Origin: an uncultured Coleofasciculus sp.
GTDB taxonomy: Bacteria; Cyanobacteriota; Cyanobacteriia; Cyanobacteriales; Coleofasciculaceae
Direction: 5' to 3'
DNA length: 7,635 nt
Assembly: GCA_902805485.1 (NCBI GenBank)
Contig: CADCTM010000835.1
Location: 1 to 7,635 of the forward strand
In this document: positions 1-5,195 of the stretch, in pieces
Position numbering within the stretch: position 1 is the stretch's first letter
How the letters are laid out: the number at the start of each line of letters is the position of its first letter
The notes under the pieces: generated by a model
The model's database searches: none
Seen by the model: the letters and a program-made list of their open reading frames with translations, nothing else
Told to the model about the DNA's origin: nothing
Made by a program: the position numbers and the translations under genes

Positions 1-39
1 CTAGCAAAAATCGGTGCCTTGACTCTGTGAGCAATTGCT

Positions 40-95
40 TGTAAGTTTTGTTTTACAGATAACAATTTAGCAGGCGAAACTCTATAATTATCTGG
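40..95 (+). promoter_or_regulatory. Candidate promoter of the first amt gene, with two overlapping dyads
   Basis: A good -10 hexamer, TATAAT, lies at 83-88. Upstream are two overlapping dyads: TGTA-N10-TACA (40-57) and TTGTT-N8-AACAA (48-65). Neither is the canonical NtcA site GTA-N8-TAC. The first has two extra spacer bases. The second has the right spacing but GTT/AAC half-sites, and it sits 17 bases (19 from the AAC core) before the -10 box, slightly closer than the usual ~22. A start near 95 would leave a leader of about 160 nt. The -10 box is visible; regulator binding is inference. Confidence 0.35.
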
Positions 96-202
96 AGAGT
101 TCGTGCTTAATCTACTGTATTGAATAAGACCTAGGCAGGGTGGCTACCTATCAAGCTTTAGCCCAAATATCAAAAACGTAATCCTTGTTTAAAAAGAGGG
201 AA

Positions 203-221
203 TTTACCGCTTGTCGGTAAA
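203..221 (+). promoter_or_regulatory. Perfect 7-bp inverted repeat in the amt leader
   Basis: TTTACCG (203-209) and CGGTAAA (215-221) are perfect complements around a 5-nt centre, CTTGT. The repeat ends 23 bases before the Shine-Dalgarno of the first amt gene. It could be a small hairpin in the mRNA leader or an operator for a dimeric regulator. It also overlaps a possible second -10 box, TAAAAT (218-223). The repeat is seen directly; its role is unknown. Confidence 0.3.
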
Positions 222-244
222 ATTTGGGATGTGTTTCAAAAATC

Positions 245-249
245 AAGGA
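245..249 (+). promoter_or_regulatory. Shine-Dalgarno that fixes the amt start at 257
   Basis: AAGGA lies 7 nt before the ATG at 257. This favours that ATG over the in-frame TTG at 224, which has no Shine-Dalgarno, and over the ATG at 263, which would be 13 nt away. Confidence 0.7.
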
Positions 250-256
250 AAATTCA

Positions 257-1867
257 ATGGCAATGTCTAGACTGATGTTAAAGAAAAAGAAAAGAAAGGG
301 GCAACTTAAAGGTAGGCAATACGATTCAACTCGACAAATAAAATCCCAGAGATCTGCATCATTTTTTAAGCAGTTACAAACAGCAATTAATCGGTTAGCG
401 CCAAGTTGGCGAGCCTGCATACCCCTGGCAACCATTATCTTTCTAGTCTGGAGTTATGCCGCAGTTGCTCAGGCTCCAGCCGCCGCTCAAGGACCATCGA
501 CAGCAGAGCTGAAAGTAGGTCTAGACACCATTTGGGTCATGATTGCGGGAATGCTAGTGTTTTTTATGAACGCTGGCTTTTGTATGTTAGAAACTGGCTT
601 TTGTCGCCAAAAAAATGCCGTCAACGTTCTGGCAAAAAACCTGATTGTATTTGCTTTGTCTACCATCGCTTTTTGGATCATTGGTTTTGGCTTAATGTTT
701 AGTGATGGTAATGGTTTTCTGGGACTGGGCGGATGGTTTTTGAGTGGAGCTGATAACAGTCCTGCAACAGGAGATGCTTACAAAGGAATTTTCGGCTCTC
801 TTAATTGGACAGGTGTGCCACTGCTAGCTAAGTTCTTTTTCCAACTAGTATTTGCGGGAACAGCCGCAACAATTGTTTCCGGTGCTGTGGCGGAACGAAT
901 TAAGTTCATGGATTTCTTAATTTTCAGCCTTTTACTAGTAGGAATTGCCTACCCGATTACCGGACATTGGATTTGGGGCGGTGGCTGGCTTGCCAAAGCA
1001 GGTTTCTATGATTTTGCGGGATGTACTGTTGTTCACTCCGTTGGGGGCTGGGCAGCCCTGATGGGAGCGGCATTTTTAGGTCCGCGCCTGGGTCGATATT
1101 TTGATGGTCAAGCGACGGCATTACCTGGTCATAATATGAGCATCGCTACTTTGGGGTGCTTGATTCTGTGGCTAGGCTGGTTTGGATTTAATCCCGGTTC
1201 AACAATGGCGGCTGATCCAAATTCGATCGCTCATATCGCGATCACAACCAATACAGCCGGCGCATTTGGTGCCCTTGCCGCTACCATCACCGCTTGGCTA
1301 TATCTCGGCAAACCTGACCTCTCAATGGTAATCAACGGACTCCTTGCCGGCTTAGTTGGCGTCACTGCCAGTTGCGCCTGGATCAATATTCCCTCATCCG
1401 CGATCATTGGTTTCGTTGCTGGCGTCATCGTGGTGTTTGCTGTCGGTTTCTTCGACAAACTGCAAATTGATGACCCCGTAGGTGCTACCTCAGTTCACTT
1501 AGTCTGTGGCATCTGGGGAACTTTAGCCGTTGGTTTATTTAGCATCGGTCCAAATGTCGTCCTGCGTGGAGGCGTTCCCTTATACACCGCAGGTCCAAAA
1601 GCCGGCTTGCTCTTCGGCGGTGGCTTTACCCAACTTATGCCTCAGATTATCGGAATTCTCTCAGTAGGAGGAATAACCGTTCTTCTTAGCACCATCTTTT
1701 GGTTGGTACTCAAGTCAACCCTTGGCATCCGTGTGACTCCAGAAGAGGAAATGGAAGGTTTAGATATTGCCGAACACGGGATGGAAGCTTATCATGGGTT
1801 CCGAAAGGAAGCCGAGGCAAATGCCATGCCTGGTATGCCTGGTGGTCCTGGGAGTGTGTTTAAATAG
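257..1867 (+). CDS. amt: Ammonium transporter, Amt family (first paralogue)
   Basis: This is a 536-aa inner-membrane ammonium channel of the Amt/MEP/Rh family, which takes up NH3/NH4+. Conduction residues are in place by motif (E. coli AmtB equivalents in brackets): Phe199 (F107), Trp240 (W148), Asp252 (D160), His260 and His414 (the twin-His pair H168/H318), Phe311 (F215) and Ser315 (S219). The D160 motif reads DFAGCTVVH, with Cys where many Amts have Gly or Ser. The second His is followed by LVCG rather than GVGG, a pattern closer to Archaeoglobus Amt-1 type proteins than to AmtB. The C-terminal tail (about 493-515, EGLDIAEHGMEAY) matches the region bound by PII/GlnK; it ends in a Met/Gly/Pro-rich stretch. 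The N-terminus is odd: about 50 residues, very basic at 9-14 (KKKKRK), precede the hydrophobic signal segment (about 53-70, AVAQA at the end). ATG 257 is chosen from the AAGGA at 245-249. Family assignment is very secure; the transported substrate is inferred from family. Confidence 0.95.
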   Translation: MAMSRLMLKKKKRKGQLKGRQYDSTRQIKSQRSASFFKQLQTAINRLAPSWRACIPLATIIFLVWSYAAVAQAPAAAQGPSTAELKVGLDTIWVMIAGMLVFFMNAGFCMLETGFCRQKNAVNVLAKNLIVFALSTIAFWIIGFGLMFSDGNGFLGLGGWFLSGADNSPATGDAYKGIFGSLNWTGVPLLAKFFFQLVFAGTAATIVSGAVAERIKFMDFLIFSLLLVGIAYPITGHWIWGGGWLAKAGFYDFAGCTVVHSVGGWAALMGAAFLGPRLGRYFDGQATALPGHNMSIATLGCLILWLGWFGFNPGSTMAADPNSIAHIAITTNTAGAFGALAATITAWLYLGKPDLSMVINGLLAGLVGVTASCAWINIPSSAIIGFVAGVIVVFAVGFFDKLQIDDPVGATSVHLVCGIWGTLAVGLFSIGPNVVLRGGVPLYTAGPKAGLLFGGGFTQLMPQIIGILSVGGITVLLSTIFWLVLKSTLGIRVTPEEEMEGLDIAEHGMEAYHGFRKEAEANAMPGMPGGPGSVFK

Positions 1868-1890
1868 CTGGATTCGGTAAACGTTGTTTG

Positions 1891-1920
1891 TGTAAAAACT
1901 CACCCTACCGTGTTTTTACA
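1891..1920 (+). terminator. Hairpin just after the first amt gene
   Basis: TGTAAAAAC (1891-1899) pairs perfectly with GTTTTTACA (1912-1920) around a 12-nt loop, 23 nt after the amt stop. The stem is A/U-rich and no U-run follows (AGCGATT), so it is a weak terminator at best and may instead be a 3'-end stability element. Confidence 0.3.
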
Positions 1921-2015
1921 AGCGATTAATTGACTAGACTGTAAAAATCCCTCTAGTTGTGAAATCATCTTACCGAGTCACTGCAATAGTTGTTAGTGAT
2001 TAATGGGTAGCAGAG

Positions 2016-2047
2016 AATTGACCTTAAGCAATTTGAGGTCAATTTTT
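2016..2047 (+). terminator. Rho-independent terminator downstream of the first amt
   Basis: AATTGACCT (2016-2024) pairs with AGGTCAATT (2036-2044). The pairing can extend inward through TAAG/TTTG with G-U pairs to a 3-nt loop. The T-run TTTTT (2043-2047) ends the structure. It lies 149 nt beyond the amt stop and points along the plus strand, so it either ends the amt mRNA with a long 3' UTR or ends a separate small RNA. Confidence 0.65.
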
Positions 2048-2367
2048 CCCGCTTTTTCCGAATAGTATCAAAATTATCTTGCCCTAAATTGCTGCCAAAT
2101 TCATTTTTAACTTTAATAAAGAATTTTCTTCCAGAAATTGAGACAATTAACAAAAGTCTATTCTGATACAGATAATCTGTAATGTCTTGTCCTACAGTAA
2201 CGACTCAATTTGCAAAACTCTCGACTTGTAGATTATTAAGCTCTGCCATATCTATGAGATTAACTGCTAATTTCTGCATGTTAAATCGGCAATAGCAGGA
2301 GTTTAGTTAATTCAAATGAAATTACGTTTTGGTCATTAGCTAAATTCTCAGGATTACCTGTTTTTCA

Positions 2368-2381
2368 GTAGCTTCTAATAC
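2368..2381 (+). promoter_or_regulatory. NtcA-type site GTA-N8-TAC inside the spacer
   Basis: GTA (2368-2370), eight bases GCTTCTAA, then TAC (2379-2381) match the NtcA consensus exactly in the core. A poor -10-like TATTGA lies at 2402-2407, 20 nt downstream. The spacer resembles the one in the site at 3398-3411 (GTAG...TCTAATAC against GTAG...TTTAATAC). No coding gene follows on the plus strand before the terminator at 2574-2612. A chance match is possible in AT-rich DNA. Confidence 0.4.
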
Positions 2382-2573
2382 CGCAGGGCTTATGAAATCG
2401 TTATTGATGCTTACGAACATGGTGTCTCTGTGTTGCCGGATGTTTCTATCGGTTGATGAGTGGGGCATCGGATAGAATGCCGCCAAACCTTCCTAACACC
2501 GAGAGTTGATTGATTAGGAGCTTCTCGAAAAAAAGTACCAGTAGTTTCCCCATAAAACTTTTACCACAGTTAG

Positions 2574-2612
2574 AAAGCCACCCTTGACCTTTCTGGTGAC
2601 GGTGGCTTTTTT
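2574..2612 (+). terminator. Strong Rho-independent terminator (plus strand)
   Basis: AAAGCCACC (2574-2582) pairs perfectly with GGTGGCTTT (2601-2609), and the T-run TTTTTT (2607-2612) follows the GC-rich part of the stem. The other strand has no comparable T-run, so it works for plus-strand transcription. It lies over 700 nt beyond the amt stop and past another terminator, so its natural client is probably a short transcript starting within the spacer. Confidence 0.75.
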
Positions 2613-2617
2613 GTTAA

Positions 2618-2642
2618 TAAATAACTTATCTTTAGTTATTTA
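2618..2642. repeat. 9-bp AT-rich inverted repeat
   Basis: TAAATAACT (2618-2626) and AGTTATTTA (2634-2642) are perfect complements around a 7-nt loop, 5 bases after the 2574-2612 terminator. The stem is weak. It may help end transcription of the minus-strand gene that runs toward it, or be neutral. Confidence 0.3.
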
Positions 2643-2682
2643 GTGAATAAATTTGTTGCAAAGAGCCGGATTTAGATTGGAA

Positions 2683-2712
2683 AACACAGATAAAAATCAG
2701 ATTTTTGTGTTG
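2683..2712 (-). terminator. Possible terminator of the minus-strand membrane protein gene
   Basis: Read on the minus strand, AACAC plus AAAAATC pair with ATTTTT and GTGTT, with a 4-nt bulge on one side, then T residues (GTGTTTTCC). It begins about 20 nt past the stop codon at 2734-2736. The stem is A/U-rich with a short T-run, so function is only likely. Confidence 0.4.
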
Positions 2713-2733
2713 GTTGTGATGATTGCAGGAGGT

Positions 2734-3135
2734 CTATCGATGAGACTGCATATTCCAGATTCTTTCTAGCATTTCAATTTGCTGTATTAGGACTGCCGCC
2801 CGATGAGTCTTATGTTTCCGATACTGAAGCCCGATTAAAATATAAGTGATGAACAAAAAGGTAAGGAAAAGTCCTCCAAGGGGGCTACTCACCTGGTCTG
2901 TTTGCTTCATTAAGCTGGGTTGACTGGACTGACTTTGTGGCGTCGTCGGGGCTTCACTTTGCTTGAGCTGTTCAAGACTTTGAGTGCCATTACTACCGAC
3001 ATCAAACATTAACGGTTGTAGTTCTTGTACGCTTGTCTGAGACTCAACATTCTGAGCAAACGCTCTGGGAACTGATAAAAGTAATACCGACGTGGCTAAA
3101 GAAAGAGCGAACGGATTAAAAAATTTGCTGTTCAT
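2734..3135 (-). CDS. Small single-span membrane protein with signal peptide, unrecognised family
   Basis: A 133-aa protein whose family I do not recognise. Residues 1-27 form a textbook signal peptide: Lys4, hydrophobic 8-22, AFA cleavage site at 25-27, then QN. Residues 28-82 are a Gln/Ser/Thr/Pro-rich low-complexity linker, probably periplasmic. Residues 85-104 (from PLGGLF) form one membrane span, followed by a positive stop-transfer patch (RKHKTHR, 106-112). The last 20 residues, AAVLIQQIEMLERIWNMQ, look like a short amphipathic helix or coiled coil in the cytoplasm. The predicted topology is N-out, C-in. This ordered architecture, with no cysteines, argues for a real gene. ATG 3133-3135 has no clear Shine-Dalgarno. 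It lies antisense between two plus-strand amt genes and diverges from the second, with NtcA-type sites in the shared spacer. A role linked to ammonium uptake is a guess from position only. Confidence 0.75.
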   Translation of the reverse strand: MNSKFFNPFALSLATSVLLLSVPRAFAQNVESQTSVQELQPLMFDVGSNGTQSLEQLKQSEAPTTPQSQSSQPSLMKQTDQVSSPLGGLFLTFLFITYILIGLQYRKHKTHRAAVLIQQIEMLERIWNMQSHR

Positions 3136-3173
3136 ATTTGGCTTGAGCGCCTATTTCGCGGCTTTATCAAGAA

Positions 3174-3265
3174 AAAATACGCTACAAGCCTGTTTATATA
3201 GACCGAGAATTATTTTCCTAAGCTGTTGAACTCACAAGAAAACAATATATTCTGTAGCGTATTTT
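3174..3265. repeat. 13-bp perfect inverted repeat in the divergent spacer
   Basis: AAAATACGCTACA (3174-3186) is the exact reverse complement of TGTAGCGTATTTT (3253-3265), with 66 bases between the arms. The right arm contains most of an NtcA-type site. The left arm, read on the minus strand, gives GTA-N8-TTC, an imperfect version of the same site facing the minus-strand gene. The pair may be two opposed regulator sites, one per divergent gene. Confidence 0.5.
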
Positions 3266-3267
3266 AC
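3254..3267. promoter_or_regulatory. NtcA-type site GTA-N8-TAC (distal, before the second amt)
   Basis: GTA (3254-3256), GCGTATTT, TAC (3265-3267) match the core NtcA consensus, inside the longer TGTAGCGTATTTTAC. No TAN3T box lies 22 nt downstream in either direction; TATATT on the minus strand (3249-3244) is too close for class II activation. It may be a secondary or repressing site, or serve the minus-strand gene. Confidence 0.5.
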
Positions 3268-3397
3268 TATTTTAGCTTTTTCCTCAAAAATCCATCCCCA
3301 CAGGTTCAGGCTGAGAAAATTCCTGTCACCACGCAACTTCTAAGACAGGTCTAGGGTTTAGGAGTTTTACAAAAAATTTATTCATGACCGTTTAAAT

Positions 3398-3411
3398 GTA
3401 GTCTTTAATAC
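3398..3411 (+). promoter_or_regulatory. NtcA site, perfect palindromic form, before the second amt
   Basis: TGTAGTCTTTAATACA (3397-3412) fits the extended consensus TGTA-N8-TACA. If NtcA centres at -41.5, transcription would start near 3446, just ahead of the amt start codon at 3487. The -10 region there (about 3434-3440) is GC-rich and does not match TAN3T, which would fit strong dependence on an activator or an error in the assumed spacing. NtcA control of amt genes is well established in cyanobacteria. Confidence 0.6.
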
Positions 3412-3486
3412 AGAATTGCCTTTACGCAAATTGGCGCAATCAGATTCATTTGCTGAAATCGTGCTTGCGTGGAAGGTTTCAAAGAC

Positions 3487-4926
3487 GTGTTGAAGAAAGT
3501 TCTAATTACCGGGGCGATCGCCCTTTGGTTGCTGGGTATCCCTTTTATAGGAAATGCCCTAGCAGCGCCGTTTGATGCAGAAGCCGCTGTCACAAATGCT
3601 CAAGTTGCCGCTGATACAGCCTTTATGCTGATCTCGGCAGCATTGGTGCTACTGATGACACCAGGGCTTGCCTTTTTCTATGGAGGATTTGTGCGATCGC
3701 GCAACGTCCTCAACACGATGATGATGAGCTTCTTTGCGATGGGGCTAATCGGAGTCACCTGGATACTCTATGGCTACAGTTTAGCCTTCGCCCCAGGTTT
3801 GCCCTTTATTGGCAGCTTAGATTGGGCATTTTTGAACAAAGTCGGGCTAGAAACCTCCAAGTATCTACCCCAAATGGCTTATGAAACTGCCCTTAGGGCG
3901 AAAGATCCAAACTATGCCGATGTAATTTCCTACGCCGGAACCATTCCCCACCAGGCATACATGATCTATCAAGCCATGTTTGCCATTATCACCCCAGCAC
4001 TAATTTCAGGGGCGATCGCAGAACGCATGACATTTCGAGCCTATGCCCTCTTCATGCTGCTGTGGTCAACATTTATCTACTGCCCAATGGCTCATATGGT
4101 TTGGGCAAAAGGCGGCTTTCTGGGCTTGTATGGAGGATTAGGTGCGCTCGACTTTGCCGGAGGTACAGTCGTACACATTAGCTCAGGTGTCTCTGCCCTC
4201 GTCGCCGCCATTTTGCTTGGTCCAAGAAGAAACTATCCCAACCAACTTACCCCACCCCACAATGTGCCTTACATCCTGCTAGGCGCAGGTTTGTTGTGGT
4301 TTGGCTGGTTTGGCTTTAACGCCGGGAGTGCTTATGCTGCTGGCCCGTTAGCAACTGTTGCGTTTGTTTCGACTAACAGCGCCGCCGCCGCCGCAGTTAT
4401 TACCTGGTTGATTCTCGAACAGGTATTGCGAGGTAAACCAACCGCTGTAGGCGCTGCCACCGGTGCAGTTGCGGGATTAGTGGGAATTACACCTGCTGCC
4501 GGATTTGTCACGCCAATTGCAGCGCTGTTGATGGGTAGCATTGTGTCGGCCGCTTGCTTCTTTGCTGTCAGTTTTAAGGTAAAGCTAGGAATTGACGACG
4601 CCCTCGACACATTCCCTGTGCATGGTGTTGGTGGGACTCTCGGCGCGATTTTAACCGGAATATTTGCCACCAAAGCCGTCAACGCAGCGGGTGCAGATGG
4701 ATTGTTATCTAACAATCCTGGACAGTTGGTTACGCAAATTATTGCTGTTCTCATCTCCTACGTTTTTGCTGCGGTTGGCACCTTTATCATCATCAAGCTA
4801 TTAGACGCAACCGTTGGTTTGCGACCCAAGGAAGAAGCCGAATTTCAAGGGATGGACATCAACGAACATGGTGAAGAAGGTTACGGCGAAGAATTTGGCG
4901 GTGGAGTTAGCCTTTCAGAGCGCTAA
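3487..4926 (+). CDS. amt: Ammonium transporter, Amt family (second paralogue)
   Basis: A 479-aa ammonium channel (NH3/NH4+ uptake, inner membrane) of the AmtB-like type. The start is GTG 3487, because GGAAGG lies 10 nt upstream and the protein then begins MLKK plus a hydrophobic segment (5-22) and a cleavage region NALAA (23-27), a normal signal peptide. An in-frame GTG at 3469 would add six residues but lacks a Shine-Dalgarno. Conduction residues by motif: Phe165 (gate), Trp206, Asp222 and His230 in DFAGGTVVH, Phe277 and Ser281 in GWFGFNAGS, His379 in FPVHGVGG. A run of five Ala (codons 4381-4395, mostly GCC) sits in a membrane helix. The C-terminal tail (about 446-465, GMDINEHGEEGY) matches the PII/GlnK contact region and ends in a Gly/Glu-rich extension. 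It differs from the first Amt in length and in its His motifs, so the two are old paralogues. NtcA-type sites lie upstream; a terminator follows at 5060-5111. Confidence 0.95.
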   Translation: MLKKVLITGAIALWLLGIPFIGNALAAPFDAEAAVTNAQVAADTAFMLISAALVLLMTPGLAFFYGGFVRSRNVLNTMMMSFFAMGLIGVTWILYGYSLAFAPGLPFIGSLDWAFLNKVGLETSKYLPQMAYETALRAKDPNYADVISYAGTIPHQAYMIYQAMFAIITPALISGAIAERMTFRAYALFMLLWSTFIYCPMAHMVWAKGGFLGLYGGLGALDFAGGTVVHISSGVSALVAAILLGPRRNYPNQLTPPHNVPYILLGAGLLWFGWFGFNAGSAYAAGPLATVAFVSTNSAAAAAVITWLILEQVLRGKPTAVGAATGAVAGLVGITPAAGFVTPIAALLMGSIVSAACFFAVSFKVKLGIDDALDTFPVHGVGGTLGAILTGIFATKAVNAAGADGLLSNNPGQLVTQIIAVLISYVFAAVGTFIIIKLLDATVGLRPKEEAEFQGMDINEHGEEGYGEEFGGGVSLSER

Positions 4927-5059
4927 GTGCAATTAGTTTGTAGGAATAACCCAAGACAACTACAACGCTGATTTTTGAGTGATGACAGTTGAAAATCAAA
5001 TATTTTCCGCTATTCGCTCAGAAACTTGCTTAAATTCTTTCCAGATCTACTAAACCGGG

Positions 5060-5111
5060 AAAAATCCGCCTCTCTTGTAGTTTTCACAACTCAAGGCAGG
5101 CGTGATTTTTT
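5060..5111 (+). terminator. Rho-independent terminator after the second amt
   Basis: AAAAATC-CGCCT (5060-5071) pairs with AGGCG (5098-5102) and, after a one-base bulge, GATTTTT (5104-5110), then the T-run to 5111. The 26-nt apical part can fold further (CTTG/CAAG). It lies 133 nt after the amt stop and separates that transcript from the hydrolase gene downstream. Confidence 0.65.
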
Positions 5112-5195
5112 GACAAGCTGACTGAAGATTATTTGAGTGGATCGGTGCAATGCTACTAAAATCTGATTCAAACCAAATGCTGGATCTAATTAAGC

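Larger units (their letters stand above)
1868..2733. other. 866-bp spacer with terminators and an NtcA-type site; no convincing gene
   Basis: AT-rich DNA between the first amt and the minus-strand membrane protein gene. No long ORF with a Shine-Dalgarno is visible. The 62-codon minus-strand frame at 1965-2153 looks random. The spacer contains hairpins at 1891-1920 and 2016-2047, a 13-nt dyad ACAGAT-A-ATCTGT at 2168-2180, a GTA-N8-TAC site at 2368-2381, a hairpin with arms TTCTATC/GATAGAA at 2444-2477, a strong plus-strand terminator at 2574-2612, and AT-rich inverted repeats at 2618-2642 and 2683-2712. The terminators imply that a short transcript may be made inside the spacer. Confidence 0.6.
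3136..3468. other. Divergent 333-bp spacer between the small membrane gene and the second amt
   Basis: No ORF is convincing here. The spacer should hold promoters for both flanking genes. It contains two canonical GTA-N8-TAC sites (3254-3267, 3398-3411) and a 13-bp inverted repeat (3174-3186 with 3253-3265). It also has a set of short complementary blocks: ACAGG at 3300-3304 and 3345-3349 could each pair with CCTGT at 3322-3326. Clear -10 boxes at the standard NtcA distance were not found. Confidence 0.6.

Noticed and set aside
41..56. GTA-N10-TAC as an NtcA site
   Set aside because: The spacer is two bases longer than the GTA-N8-TAC consensus, so it is reported only as a dyad.
1965..2153. 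62-codon minus-strand ORF in the long spacer
   Set aside because: It overlaps the 2016-2047 terminator, has no Shine-Dalgarno, no recognisable motif and a random-looking composition.
1..3468. Glutamine-type (glnA) riboswitch in either amt leader
   Set aside because: The conserved glnA RNA core sequence could not be found in 1-256 or 3136-3468.
4381..4395. GCC repeat in the second amt as a phase-variation tract
   Set aside because: Only four GCC codons plus GCA. The unit is three bases, so slippage would not shift the frame.
4332..4754. 140-codon Ala/Thr/Pro-rich ORF antisense to the second amt
   Set aside because: A mirror of the Ala/Gly/Val codons of the transporter; no independent signals. 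The same applies to the antisense frames within the first amt and ispH.
4970..4997. GATTTT/AAAATC hairpin after the second amt
   Set aside because: Only six A/U-rich pairs with a 14-nt loop; a much better terminator lies at 5060-5111.
5077..5090. GTA-N8-AAC near the hydrolase gene
   Set aside because: One half-site is wrong, and the site lies in the loop of the 5060-5111 terminator.
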